Below, one piece after another: positions 15,275 to 23,830 of a DNA stretch of 37,372 nucleotides. The number at the start of each line of letters is the position of its first letter. Positions within the stretch are counted from its first letter, which is position 1. The stretch lies in the NCBI RefSeq assembly GCF_900111405.1, contig NZ_FOHJ01000018.1:1-37372 (forward strand), read 5' to 3'. The DNA comes from Salinibacillus kushneri. Its GTDB lineage: Bacteria > Bacillota > Bacilli > Bacillales > Alkalibacillaceae. A program made the translations under genes and the position numbers. Below the pieces are notes generated by a model. It saw nothing but the letters and a program-made list of their open reading frames with translations. It was not told the origin of the DNA and did no database searches.

Positions 15275-17548
15275 CTATTTATTCATTAATGTCTCTTGGA
15301 CTTGCTCTCGATTCATTAGGACCTCTCTGGGCTTACTGCCATTTTGTGCTGAAATTAAACCCACTTCTTCCATACGGTCAATCATTCGTGCTGCCCGGTT
15401 ATAACCAATGCTCATCTTACGTTGTAACAGGGAAGTGCTTGCCCGGCCTTCCTCTACAACCAATTCTATCGCCTCGTTTAATAAATCATCTTCGTGCTCT
15501 TCTAAGGAATTATGCTGAATCAGATCTTCCTGTTCAAATAAATACTGTGGTGAGGCTTGCTTCTTCACATAACTTGTCACTCGTTCCACTTCTTCATCGG
15601 AAACAAACGCCCCCTGAATACGTTTGGTTTTACCTGAACCGTTTGGTAAGAAGAGCATATCCCCTTTCCCTAATAGTTTTTCCGCACCACTTAAGTCTAT
15701 AATTGTCCGTGAATCCACCTGTGAAGAAACACTAAATGCAATACGAGTTGGAACATTTGCTTTGATTAAGCCTGTAATTACATCTACAGAAGGCCGCTGT
15801 GTAGCCAGAAGAAGATGAATTCCACAGGCCCTGGCTTTTTGAGCAATACGACTAATAGAATCCTCCACATCCTGCGGGGAAGCCATCATTAAATCTGCTA
15901 ATTCGTCAATGACAACGATGATATACGGCATTTTTTCTGATTTACGATTCATTCTTTTAACCTTCTCGTTAAACCGGTCAATATCACGTACACCTTCATC
16001 AGCAAATTTTTCATAGCGATCTTCCATTTCAGACACAGCCCATTTTAAAGATGCTGTAGCAGCCTTCACATCTGTAATTACGGGGGCTACAAGATGTGGA
16101 AGATCATTATAAGGTGCCAATTCAACAACTTTCGGGTCGATTAATAAAAATTTCACATCCTCATAAGAAGCTTTATAAAGTAAGCTCACTAAGACCGTAT
16201 TGATACATACACTCTTACCTGAACCAGTTGCTCCTGCAATTAAGCCATGAGGCATTTTTTTCAAATCTGTGACGACTGTATCCCCCTCAATATCCTGTCC
16301 TAATCCAACAGCTAAACGGGATGGGTGATTTTGAAACGATTTATCCTGTAAAATTTCCAGCATACTGACCATAGTTGGCTGTTGATTCGGAACTTCAATA
16401 CCAATCGCACTTTTTCCCGGAATAGGTGCTTCCATACGAATGTCCTGTGCTGCCAAATTCAGTTTTATGTCATCAGTTAAATTGGTGAACTTATTCACTT
16501 TTACTCCAACATCGGGCTGTACTTCAAATCTGGTAACAGAAGGTCCTTTTTTTACATTGGTAACTTGTGCGCTAACCTTAAATTGATTTAGGGTTGTTTC
16601 TAGTTTTTTCTGCTGGGCTGTTAACCACTCGTTATCATCCGTTTCTTTTTTCGGAACATCATTTAATAGATGAAGGGGTGGCTGGTTGTACGTTCCTTTA
16701 TCCTCTTTTTTCTTGTGCTGCAGATTACGTTTATCACTCGGTGTCATCATGACATTATAAGGTCTGCGTGATTTCGGTTTAGAGGTAAATTCAAAAGAGC
16801 CGTCCTCCTTCTCTTCCCTATCTTCTTTCTCTTCTTTGTCTTCCTTTTGTTCAGGTTGTACATGCTGTTGAGATTGACTTTTCTCATTATCAATGGATGT
16901 TTCCTGTTTTTCTTCTTTTATTGGAGCAGTAGATTCTCTTTCTTTTTTGGATTGAAAAGGAATAATATTTTTATGTACTTCTGTATTTGATTCACTTCTA
17001 TCTTTTTTGAGAAAACTATTTTCATCATCATCTTTAAATGTATTCCTAACAGAATTTCTCTCTACTGAATCCTCTACCTTCAACTCATGGACTTTGTCAT
17101 TGTCTATTAAACTCTTTCGTTTATAGGCTGGTATATCCATATATGGCTGGTCATTTGAATCATCCAATTTACGTTTTCGAAATCCATATATTGGTGATGG
17201 GACATCTGTAGGCTGAAAGGGCGATTTTTCACCTTCTTGTATCCTGTTGTCATTTTCAAATGCTTCCTCATGTTTTGACTCCTGTTGATTTAGATTATTT
17301 CGCCTTGACTCAGATTCTTTACGCTTCGTCCGCTCAGGTTTATCTGGTATTACAGGAAAATGAAAAGAATCCTGTTTTGGATATTGAAACGACATCTTCG
17401 TCCTAACCGATTGGGATGATGAAGCTGGTGATTTTATATCATCCTGGTGTACCTGGTGTGGGAATCGATTTTTTATCGAGGTTGATTTTATTTCTGCATC
17501 TTCTTCTGAAAATATTTCTTTCAGCCATTTTTTCAATCGATCTAACAT
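15275..17548 (-). CDS. sftA: DNA translocase SftA (soluble FtsK/SpoIIIE family)
   Basis: Soluble hexameric DNA pump acting at the division site to clear chromosome DNA from the septum. The 757-residue product has no membrane segments, which separates it from SpoIIIE. Residues 1-300 are a low-complexity, highly charged linker (notably the K/E/D run near 234-250). Residues about 310-400 are the alpha domain. The FtsK motor has Walker A GATGSGKS (439-446), Walker B IIVVIDELADL (543-553) and the ATQRPSVDVITG block (582-593). Residues about 690-750 are the winged-helix gamma domain that reads DNA polarity. It is shorter than B. subtilis SftA (about 950), mainly in the linker. The SD is weak. An inverted repeat lies about 95-120 bases upstream. 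Confidence 0.93.
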   Translation of the reverse strand: MLDRLKKWLKEIFSEEDAEIKSTSIKNRFPHQVHQDDIKSPASSSQSVRTKMSFQYPKQDSFHFPVIPDKPERTKRKESESRRNNLNQQESKHEEAFENDNRIQEGEKSPFQPTDVPSPIYGFRKRKLDDSNDQPYMDIPAYKRKSLIDNDKVHELKVEDSVERNSVRNTFKDDDENSFLKKDRSESNTEVHKNIIPFQSKKERESTAPIKEEKQETSIDNEKSQSQQHVQPEQKEDKEEKEDREEKEDGSFEFTSKPKSRRPYNVMMTPSDKRNLQHKKKEDKGTYNQPPLHLLNDVPKKETDDNEWLTAQQKKLETTLNQFKVSAQVTNVKKGPSVTRFEVQPDVGVKVNKFTNLTDDIKLNLAAQDIRMEAPIPGKSAIGIEVPNQQPTMVSMLEILQDKSFQNHPSRLAVGLGQDIEGDTVVTDLKKMPHGLIAGATGSGKSVCINTVLVSLLYKASYEDVKFLLIDPKVVELAPYNDLPHLVAPVITDVKAATASLKWAVSEMEDRYEKFADEGVRDIDRFNEKVKRMNRKSEKMPYIIVVIDELADLMMASPQDVEDSISRIAQKARACGIHLLLATQRPSVDVITGLIKANVPTRIAFSVSSQVDSRTIIDLSGAEKLLGKGDMLFLPNGSGKTKRIQGAFVSDEEVERVTSYVKKQASPQYLFEQEDLIQHNSLEEHEDDLLNEAIELVVEEGRASTSLLQRKMSIGYNRAARMIDRMEEVGLISAQNGSKPREVLMNREQVQETLMNK

Positions 17549-17640
17549 AGGTGTATCACTCTTTCTTTCATAGATTCACACGCTTTATACATTTGCTTTT
17601 TATTTATCCAAACTGTAGCTAAATCCTGACTTTTTCTACT

Positions 17641-17666
17641 TCAAGTATAACATCTATTATACTTGA
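17641..17666. repeat. Inverted repeat upstream of sftA, operator-like
   Basis: TCAAGTATAA (17641-17650) and TTATACTTGA (17657-17666) form a perfect 10-bp inverted repeat with a six-base spacer. On the minus strand it includes a TATAAT that could be the sftA -10; the matching -35 is weak (TTATCG). No T-run follows, so it is more like an operator than a terminator. Confidence 0.5.
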
Positions 17667-17718
17667 TGCTTATCCCAATCGATAACCCCTAATAAAAATA
17701 ATTATTCTTCGTAACTCT

Positions 17719-17744
17719 AAAAAAACCGCTTTTCAGCGGTTTTT
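17719..17744 (-). terminator. Terminator downstream of ytpQ-ytpR
   Basis: Stem AAAAACCGCT (17721-17730) with AGCGGTTTTT (17735-17744) and a TTTC loop; a T-run follows on the minus strand. It lies directly after the ytpR stop. Confidence 0.85.
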
Positions 17745-17746
17745 CG

Positions 17747-18352
17747 TTAGAATTTGAATGGTTCTCCAATTTTGTATTCATTATCTAATACTAAAATTCC
17801 CTTTTCTTTAGGTGCATCAGGTAAATCCAGTTCCTTTGCAGAGCATATCATACCTGAGGAAGGAACGCCTCTTAATTCAGCTTCTTTAATAAGCATTCCA
17901 TTAGGCATAACAGCCCCAGGCTTAGCCACTACAACCTTTTGCCCCTCTTCTACATTAGGTGCTCCGCAGACAATTTGCAGTTCTTCATCTCCTGCATCTA
18001 CCTGACAAACACTCAACTTATCAGCATTTTTGTGTGGTTGTTTTTGCTTCACATAGCCAACTACAAACTTAGGTGACAAGTCTACGTCTATTTCATCTTC
18101 CAATGCATTTTGGCTGAAAATCTGGTGAATCTTATCCACCCATTCTTGAGTAACTGAAATGGTTCCTTGTTGTTCCACGGAAATATATTGAGAAGCCTGG
18201 AAAATGTTATACCCTAATGTTTCATTTTTATCAGGGCTGTAAATTTTCACGACATTGCCATATTTGGTAAACTGATAACTTTGATTTACTGGTTTTAAAG
18301 AAATTATCATAACATCGCCAATTCCCTGTTTATTATAAAAGATTTGCATCAT
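17747..18352 (-). CDS. ytpR: YtpR, tRNA-binding domain protein
   Basis: A 201-residue protein with an N-terminal DUF4479-type domain (about 1-90) and a C-terminal EMAP/Arc1p-like OB-fold tRNA-binding domain (about 94-198). The latter has [38 protein letters not shown] and [20 protein letters not shown]. It is closely related to the N-terminus of phenylalanyl-tRNA synthetase beta chain, but no catalytic domain is present. The biological role is unsettled. The start is three bases after the ytpQ stop and uses an SD (AAGGAG) overlapping the end of ytpQ. The pair also lie together in B. subtilis. Confidence 0.93.
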   Translation of the reverse strand: MMQIFYNKQGIGDVMIISLKPVNQSYQFTKYGNVVKIYSPDKNETLGYNIFQASQYISVEQQGTISVTQEWVDKIHQIFSQNALEDEIDVDLSPKFVVGYVKQKQPHKNADKLSVCQVDAGDEELQIVCGAPNVEEGQKVVVAKPGAVMPNGMLIKEAELRGVPSSGMICSAKELDLPDAPKEKGILVLDNEYKIGEPFKF

Positions 18353-18355
18353 GTA

Positions 18356-19177
18356 CTACTCCTTTCCAGATTGATCGTCTTTCTTTTTATTTTTAGCCAT
18401 AATAAAGATAGGTTCTAATTTCTTATCCTCATAGAGAAAGGATAAAGATGTTATTGGAATATGTCCTTCCGTAAAAAACTTCATTGTCATTTGGGCTAAT
18501 ACGTCATACCCAGTTGGATTCTGAATATCAGCAAGTATAAAGACATCCTGATGAGGAACAGCTAAGGCCAGCTCTCCCTCGGAGGTGGCTTTCATTTCTT
18601 CCAAAAAGGCTTCATTTAAAATGCGACTTGCATCGTATCCATCGTTCGTTGCAATAAAGTAGAATGTATTACCTGCGACTTCATCCTTTTTATAATTGGT
18701 TGATAAAGAACGAAGATTAAATCTCGCAATTTCTTTAATCCGATCAGCAGACCAATTTTCTGTTTCCATTAGTTCTTCGTCAATTAACCGATAAGATTTC
18801 CCCAAATCTAACGCATAATAAATACGCGTTTCCGCTGTATGGTCTTCATAAATCATGGTTTTGCCATTCTTGGTTTCAGTTGGGAAGGAGGCTGAGCGAA
18901 TTACAGGAAAAATATTTTTTTCTTTTCCTTTTAAATCCTGATTATCATGCATAATTCGCAGCGCTTCATGAATGTGGTCAGATAACTCTTCAAGGGCTTT
19001 CTCCTTTTTGGCTTCCCATTTGGATATAACGCCAGGCAGAGATATGTTGACTCCCATTTTATTATCCTTCCACTCAATACGAAATAAATCTTTATCACGA
19101 TCATAAGAAGTATTCAATTCAGGGTTTGAGAATATTTCCTCTAGTTTTCTTTTCATTATTAGACTGGTCATTTTCAT
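18356..19177 (-). CDS. ytpQ: YtpQ, DUF1444 family protein
   Basis: Conserved cytoplasmic protein of 273 residues with the DUF1444 blocks ISLPGVISKWEAKKEKA, DHTAETRIYYALDLGKSYRL, AGNTFYFIATNDGYDASRIL and MTMKFFTEGHIPITSLSFLY. No catalytic motif is evident and the family has no known function. ATG 19177 has a strong AGGAGG and matches the B. subtilis N-terminus (MKMTS). First gene of ytpQR. Confidence 0.92.
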   Translation of the reverse strand: MKMTSLIMKRKLEEIFSNPELNTSYDRDKDLFRIEWKDNKMGVNISLPGVISKWEAKKEKALEELSDHIHEALRIMHDNQDLKGKEKNIFPVIRSASFPTETKNGKTMIYEDHTAETRIYYALDLGKSYRLIDEELMETENWSADRIKEIARFNLRSLSTNYKKDEVAGNTFYFIATNDGYDASRILNEAFLEEMKATSEGELALAVPHQDVFILADIQNPTGYDVLAQMTMKFFTEGHIPITSLSFLYEDKKLEPIFIMAKNKKKDDQSGKE

Positions 19178-19374
19178 TGTTATTCCTCCTAAAACAAACC
19201 AACTAACTCGAACGAACTCCTGTAATCACATTATTAGAATACAAAAACAGACTAAAATTTATTTTACCATGATTCATATGAAGAAGGAAATCACTTCGTT
19301 TACGTTCTATTTTAGAAAAAGTTGAGTGAGGTAAACGAAATAAATAAATCATTTTGTATATGGAATCACAAAGA

Positions 19375-19417
19375 AAAATCAGGCTGTTGAGAAAGTATCG
19401 ACAGCCTGATTTTTTTC
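19375..19417. terminator. Orphan terminator-like hairpin
   Basis: AATCAGGCTGT (19378-19388) pairs with ACAGCCTGATT (19401-19411) around a 12-base loop. An A-run lies before and a T-run after, so it could stop transcription either way. No gene ends here on either strand. Confidence 0.6.
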
Positions 19418-19518
19418 ACAATAATTTTTACAACTCACATACTCTTTTGATTCAATCGATAAATGAAAGTGTTTTATTTAATTTGAGGATGACGCATTTT
19501 CAAGCAGTTGAAATACAC

Positions 19519-19856
19519 AGAGACCCCTGGTCGGCTAAAAACGGCACGTCCTGTGCCAAAGCCGACACGAGAACGTCTGTTCGTCGCGGGAAGAGTGGGC
19601 CAGGTGAGACTCCTCACTGAAAAGTGGTGATGACCGTTTTGGCCCGACAGAATAAACAGAATTCACGTGTGTGACATGCATTTCTGTCACGCCGTGGATT
19701 CTGCTTATGTCTGCTTGGACCTGGGAGTCGGAGCTAGACTAAAGCGTAGCGAGGAGGCTCAGCACTCACCCGCGGAAAGCGTAGTGTATTTCGGGCTGCG
19801 GCGGCTTAGCACCAAACTAAAGGAATAAAAAGCTTATAGAAAAACACGGGGTCTCT
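19519..19856. repeat. Composite intergenic repeat of about 340 bp
   Basis: Bounded by inverted repeats AGAGACCCC (19519-19527) and GGGGTCTCT (19848-19856). Inside are small hairpins (GTCGGC...GCCGAC with GGCAC..GTGCC nested, near 19530-19566). On the right are the phrases GCGAGGAGGCTCA and CCCGCGGAAAGCG, which are familiar from a dispersed GC-rich repeat of Bacillus genomes. The GC content is clearly above the flanks. A palindrome of a second family sits in its middle (19628-19739). Confidence 0.6.
19628..19739. repeat. Long palindromic repeat, copy A (nested)
   Basis: Member of the palindrome family also found at 25694, 25812, 32500, 32580 and 37216. Middle stem CAGAATTCAC / GTGGATTCTG and inner stem GTGACA / TGTCAC. 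The right edge GGACCTGGGAGTCGGAGCTA matches the other copies. Confidence 0.8.
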
Positions 19857-19864
19857 AAAAGATA

Positions 19865-19892
19865 AAAGGTTGCTTATCAAAAAGCAACCTTT
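19865..19892 (-). terminator. Terminator downstream of ytpP
   Basis: AAAGGTTGCTT (19865-19875) with AAGCAACCTTT (19882-19892), followed on the minus strand by a T-rich stretch. Confidence 0.75.
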
Positions 19893-19915
19893 GAAATTTT
19901 CATATTATATAAGTT

Positions 19916-20260
19916 TTATAAAGTCCTTGAACTTTGAATCTTTTCCTTTACACCCTGAAGGAATTCATCTACCTCTTCCTTGGTCTTTCGATCTTTACTT
20001 ACAAAATCGTCTACTACCTGACCATCCTCCAGCGCAACAAAACTAGGTATGCCAAACACATTATAAGTTGCACATAAATCGATAAACTCATCCCGATTTA
20101 CATACACAAACATAAATTCATTCTCATACTTTTCCTCTAGTTCAGGCATAAGTGGTTCAAGAAATCGACAATCCGGGCACCAATCAGCTGAAAATAATAG
20201 AATGACACTACCTGTTGCAAAGTCTGTATTTAATTGTTGTTCTGATTTTAACTCAATCAT
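19916..20260 (-). CDS. ytpP: YtpP, thioredoxin-like protein
   Basis: A 114-residue thioredoxin-fold protein with the dithiol active site WCPDC (cysteines 28 and 31) and the cis-proline loop GIPSFVAL. The B. subtilis homologue belongs to the thioredoxin-like proteins linked to bacillithiol redox control; the exact substrate is unknown. ATG 20260 is chosen, since GGGAGG lies seven bases upstream; an in-frame start at 20281 would include the SD in the coding sequence. The gene is divergent from the downstream chemoreceptor and followed by its own terminator. Confidence 0.9.
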   Translation of the reverse strand: MIELKSEQQLNTDFATGSVILLFSADWCPDCRFLEPLMPELEEKYENEFMFVYVNRDEFIDLCATYNVFGIPSFVALEDGQVVDDFVSKDRKTKEEVDEFLQGVKEKIQSSRTL

Positions 20261-20376
20261 TTTATATCCTCCCTGATTCAACGTTTACCATTTGTCTTTT
20301 CTTTCTCTACCTATAAATATTACCAAATGTCACTGCTTAAAACGAGTTATTTGCACAATTATCTTAGGATAAACGA

Positions 20377-20405
20377 TTGTAAACCATAGTCATTCCCTCT
20401 ATAAT
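20377..20405 (+). promoter_or_regulatory. Sigma-A-type promoter of the chemoreceptor gene
   Basis: TTGTAA (20377-20382), exactly 17 bp, TATAAT (20400-20405); leader of about 75 bases. No sigma-D (TAAA...GCCGATAT) motif was seen, although chemotaxis genes often have one. Confidence 0.65.
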
Positions 20406-20487
20406 AGAGATATAAAATTTTCCATAAGATTCATCATTTTTCTTATTTTTGTAATTTTTAGGATAAGGCTTTTAAAGGGGGCATACG

Positions 20488-22641
20488 ATGCGGTCTATCA
20501 AAGGGAAAATTAATTTTATTCTTTCTTTATCTATTTTAAGTTTAGCTGTTCTCATCTTATTTTCCATTTTCTATTTCAATGAGCAAGGTAAGATGACAGT
20601 CGAAATGCAGGATATGCAAACCACTCTTGCACAAAGTGAGGAACTGAAATATGAAATGGCCAATACGCGTTATCAGGAGCAGGTTTTCTCTAGTCAACCA
20701 TCAGAAGAACAAGCTGAAAAATTAATTTCATCAGTTGAATCCCTTCGTTCTTCAGCAACACAATATGAAAGTGAGAATCGCAGCAACAAAGAAATTGCTG
20801 AAAGCTTTAGCAGCATCATTGAAAATATTGACACCTATCGTGATCAATTAGAAACATGGATTAACTTACACAGAGATATAGGTTTTACCGAAACAGATGG
20901 TCAAATGCAACAAGTAACAGCTCATTATAGCAATTTATATTCACACTTAAGAGACTTGGATAATCCAGAGTATACACAAATGCTCTTATCTATGAGATTG
21001 AATGAGAATAAATACATATCTTCAGGAAACGAAGTAAACTTAAGTAATTTTGAAACACAGAAGAACAGTCTGCTTTCTACTTTAAATAATGGTGATATTA
21101 ACTCAAACGACTTATCAGAAATGGAAGACGAGATTAACAATTATCAGGAAACGATAGAATCAGTACGAAATAACATTAATCAGACAGAAGAAACCACTGC
21201 AGAAATGACGAAGCTAACCGGGAATATTAATGAAGAAGTTCAATCTATTAATGAATGGACAACAAGGCAAAGTCAGCAAATGATAAATCAGCAGCAAAGC
21301 TCTCAACAGCTAATTACCACCGTGTTTATTATTTTAGGAGTCATTATCCTTCTAGTCATTCTTATTACCGGTTTAATGTTAAACCGTTCTATCATTCAAT
21401 CGATTAATCGATTGAAATTTGGAGCTAATTACATGGGTGATGGGGATCTTTCCTACCGTGTTGAGGTAAAAGGCAAAGATGAAATGACTGATTTAGCTCA
21501 GTCCTTTAATAAAATGGCAGACAAAATGCAGCAATCACTTATAAAAGTATTGGAAGCGTCTAATGTCTTAAGTGATTCATCAGGAAATTTAACAGATATT
21601 TCCCAAAAATCCGCCGTTCAAACGAATGAGGTAGCTGAGGCAATAAACCAAGTGGCCGTTGGAGCCCAGGATCAAGCAACACAAATTGAAGAGAGTACAA
21701 CCTTAATTGATCACGTTTCTAAAGCCATAGACCAGACAGACAAAGCGAATCAGGAGATCTTAAACGAATTAAATAAGGCAGAACACGAAAGTCAATTAGG
21801 CATCGAAAAGGTTAAAATACTTGAGGAAACCTCCACTTCTTTTATTCGTTTAGCTGAACATTTAACCGAAGAAGTTAATGAAGCTGCGGAACAATCACAA
21901 AAAATCACCCAGATTGTATCCACAATCCAGGAGATTGCAGATAATACAAATTTACTTGCTTTAAATGCAGCAATAGAGTCAGCAAGAGCGGGTGAAACCG
22001 GAAGAGGTTTTGCTGTCGTTGCTGATGAAGTACGAAAATTAGCTGAACGTTCAAAAGAGGAAGCCGAAGAGATTTATCAGCTTATTAGTAATATGACAAA
22101 CCAAATGGACACTCTTTCAAAAGAATCCGATCAATTTAATGAATATCAAAAAGATCAAAAACAATCCGTTCAGGAAACGAAATCAGCATTTACAAGTATT
22201 ACCGAGCAGGTTTATGGGATGAATGATAAAATGGAAGAGGTTTCTGTGTCCGTAAATGAGATACGCCGCTCCAATGAAGATCTAAAACGTAAAATCAATG
22301 AAATTAGTGTGATTTCTGAAGAATCAGTTGCTACCGCTGAGGAAGTTTCAGCATCTAGTGAAAACCAAACCGAAACCATTGATCAATTAAATCAATCATC
22401 TCTTGATTTACATGCATTATCACAAGAGCTGGAGGCTGAGGTTAATGAATTTACAATTCATAAAGAAGAAGCAGCTGATCATTATCCAGTTAATCACGAT
22501 TTAGATAGTCTTGATGAAGAAGATGAAATAGAGGAAGAGGAACTAGAAGAAGAGGAGAACATGATTAATAACGAAGAGGATGTTACTCAAAGAGAAGAAG
22601 AAAATCACAATCCGATTGATGATGAGGAAAGACAATTATAA
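20488..22641 (+). CDS. Methyl-accepting chemotaxis protein with acidic C-terminal tail
   Basis: Transmembrane chemoreceptor of 717 residues that signals through CheW/CheA. It has a membrane helix at about 8-30, a mostly helical extracytoplasmic sensor domain (about 32-274), a second helix at 276-298 ([20 protein letters not shown]), HAMP about 298-352 and a coiled-coil signalling domain. The conserved hairpin tip is at about 483-520 ([36 protein letters not shown]). The last 55 residues (663-717) are strongly acidic (about half D/E, with runs such as [15 protein letters not shown]), which is unusual; no CheR-docking pentapeptide is present. The ligand is unknown. SD AAAGGGGG precedes the ATG. 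It is not part of this synteny block in B. subtilis, so it was probably inserted. Confidence 0.93.
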   Translation: MRSIKGKINFILSLSILSLAVLILFSIFYFNEQGKMTVEMQDMQTTLAQSEELKYEMANTRYQEQVFSSQPSEEQAEKLISSVESLRSSATQYESENRSNKEIAESFSSIIENIDTYRDQLETWINLHRDIGFTETDGQMQQVTAHYSNLYSHLRDLDNPEYTQMLLSMRLNENKYISSGNEVNLSNFETQKNSLLSTLNNGDINSNDLSEMEDEINNYQETIESVRNNINQTEETTAEMTKLTGNINEEVQSINEWTTRQSQQMINQQQSSQQLITTVFIILGVIILLVILITGLMLNRSIIQSINRLKFGANYMGDGDLSYRVEVKGKDEMTDLAQSFNKMADKMQQSLIKVLEASNVLSDSSGNLTDISQKSAVQTNEVAEAINQVAVGAQDQATQIEESTTLIDHVSKAIDQTDKANQEILNELNKAEHESQLGIEKVKILEETSTSFIRLAEHLTEEVNEAAEQSQKITQIVSTIQEIADNTNLLALNAAIESARAGETGRGFAVVADEVRKLAERSKEEAEEIYQLISNMTNQMDTLSKESDQFNEYQKDQKQSVQETKSAFTSITEQVYGMNDKMEEVSVSVNEIRRSNEDLKRKINEISVISEESVATAEEVSASSENQTETIDQLNQSSLDLHALSQELEAEVNEFTIHKEEAADHYPVNHDLDSLDEEDEIEEEELEEEENMINNEEDVTQREEENHNPIDDEERQL

Positions 22642-22644
22642 TTT

Positions 22645-22684
22645 AAAGAGAGGACCTTTGCACCCCTGCAAAAGTCCTCTCTTT
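22645..22684. terminator. Bidirectional terminator after the chemoreceptor gene
   Basis: AAAGAGAGGACCTTTGCA (22645-22662) with TGCAAAAGTCCTCTCTTT (22667-22684), four-base loop, T-run on the plus strand. It also serves the convergent lipoprotein gene. Confidence 0.85.
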
Positions 22685-23214
22685 TATTCTGGTGAACTCA
22701 TTTCCACTGAATTGATAATGTCCATCATTTCTTTAGCTTCCTGCTCTAATTTTTCCTTCGTAGTAATGGTAGTAATCTTCGCCCCACCTATACCTACCTG
22801 TAATTCATAATGAGCTTTTTCCGAATTTGGAAAAACAGCAATAAAGCCAAAACGACTGTCATCTTCAAAAGATTCAACCATTAAACTATCTTCTCTTGAC
22901 TGAATTCCGTCAAATAAGTAATGGCTGTTTGCCCCTTCAAATTGGTTATAAAAGAGTAAATACTGTTGATTTTCACTTTGTAAAAAAACATTGTTATTTG
23001 AACTTCCGTTAATTTCCATATTATCTGGCAAATGTAGTGAAATTACATCAATTTTCTGGTTTGTTTCCTGAGCTTCTCCATTAAAGGACTTTTCTGCTGC
23101 TTCATGGGCATTCTCAAGAGCTTTATCTTCTGATAGAAAACAGCCACTTAAAAACACAACTAATCCCAGGCTTAAGAGAAAAAAGAACTGACGTTTACCT
23201 TTTATTAATTTCAA
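22684..23214 (-). CDS. Lipoprotein of unknown function
   Basis: A 176-residue predicted lipoprotein: N-terminus KLIKGKRQ, a hydrophobic stretch FFFLLSLGLVVFL and the lipobox LSGC with the lipidated cysteine at 25. The mature part has no motif I recognise; it is a mixed alpha/beta domain rich in F, E and N, with GVGGAKI-like strands near the end (QVGIGGAKITTITTKEKLEQ). TTG 23214 is chosen because AGGAGTGG lies six bases upstream and it gives a proper signal peptide; the frame extends much further upstream but over the opposing ytoQ gene. It has its own promoter and is divergent from ytoQ. Confidence 0.75.
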   Translation of the reverse strand: MKLIKGKRQFFFLLSLGLVVFLSGCFLSEDKALENAHEAAEKSFNGEAQETNQKIDVISLHLPDNMEINGSSNNNVFLQSENQQYLLFYNQFEGANSHYLFDGIQSREDSLMVESFEDDSRFGFIAVFPNSEKAHYELQVGIGGAKITTITTKEKLEQEAKEMMDIINSVEMSSPE

Positions 23215-23260
23215 AATTTTCCACTCCTGACCAAAAGTATGTCGAAATTCCTCTCCTACT

Positions 23261-23288
23261 ATCATACTATGGATATAAAATTTGACAA
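23261..23288 (-). promoter_or_regulatory. Promoter of the lipoprotein gene, -35 shared with ytoQ side
   Basis: On the minus strand TTGTCA (23288-23283), 16 bp, TATGAT (23266-23261). The same bases read as TTGACA (23282-23287) on the plus strand, with a weak GAAGAT 17 bp on toward ytoQ, so divergent promoters may overlap. Confidence 0.5.
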
Positions 23289-23342
23289 GTGGTAGTAGAA
23301 AATGGAAGATAAGAATAGATATAAAAAGCGAGGAGGGATAGC

Positions 23343-23783
23343 ATGGAACTAACTGTTTATTTAGCCGGGGAAATTCATAGCAATTGGCGTGAGGAGCTGA
23401 AATCAAAGGCATTAGAAAACAAACTTCCTTTAACCTTTGTAGGCCCTCAGGAAAACCATGATTTATCTGATGATATCGGTGAAAAAATTTTGGGGAGTCA
23501 ACCCAATAACGTAGCAAGAGATGATGCCGCATCTAGTGTCAACAATCTACGTACGCAAGTTCTAATGCAAAAAGCAGATGTGGTCATTGCCTTATTTGGA
23601 GAAAAGTTTAAACAATGGAATACAGCAATGGATGCCAGTATGGCCGTAACATTAAATAAACCGTTAATTTTAATTCGACCAGATTCGCTTGTTCACCCTC
23701 TCAAAGAATTATCCAACCGTGCTAATGTTACTGTAGAAACTGTTGATCAGGCTCTGGATGTATTACAGTATATTTATCAATAA
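23343..23783 (+). CDS. ytoQ: YtoQ family protein
   Basis: A conserved protein of 146 residues, near the 148 of B. subtilis YtoQ. The N-terminus LTVYLAGEIHSNWREEL and the central VIALFGEKFKQWNTAMDASM and LNKPLILIRP are typical. The pattern (YLAG start, later ALFGE) recalls the nucleoside 2-deoxyribosyltransferase-like Rossmann fold, but no activity is established. GAGGAGG precedes the ATG at good spacing. Monocistronic, ending at a terminator shared with the convergent DUF84 gene. Confidence 0.9.
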   Translation: MELTVYLAGEIHSNWREELKSKALENKLPLTFVGPQENHDLSDDIGEKILGSQPNNVARDDAASSVNNLRTQVLMQKADVVIALFGEKFKQWNTAMDASMAVTLNKPLILIRPDSLVHPLKELSNRANVTVETVDQALDVLQYIYQ

Positions 23784-23796
23784 TCCATAGTAAGTT

Positions 23797-23830
23797 AAAC
23801 AAACGGATGGGTTTACCCATCCGTTTGTTT
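23797..23830. terminator. Bidirectional terminator overlapping the end of the DUF84 gene
   Basis: AAACAAACGGATGGGT (23797-23812) with ACCCATCCGTTTGTTT (23815-23830) and a two-base loop. Its right arm encodes the last codons (KQTDG) of the minus-strand DUF84 protein. No long T-run follows. Confidence 0.75.

Larger units (their letters stand above)
19178..19915. other. Gene-free repeat region between ytpQ and ytpP
   Basis: No credible gene. An open frame at 19354-19620 is encoded by repeat DNA (product with HRDPWSAKNGTS and RRGKSGPGETPH), of a kind that recurs in Bacillaceae non-coding repeats, and is rejected. The stretch holds a terminator-like hairpin, a composite repeat with a nested palindrome, and the ytpP terminator. 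Confidence 0.7.

Noticed and set aside
19354-19620. Open frame of 88 codons between ytpQ and ytpP
   Set aside because: It crosses a terminator hairpin and a GC-rich repeat, lacks an SD, and its product is the kind produced by non-coding Bacillaceae repeats.
23215-23532. Upstream extension of the lipoprotein reading frame
   Set aside because: It runs antisense through ytoQ. The internal TTG with a good SD and a signal peptide is a better start.
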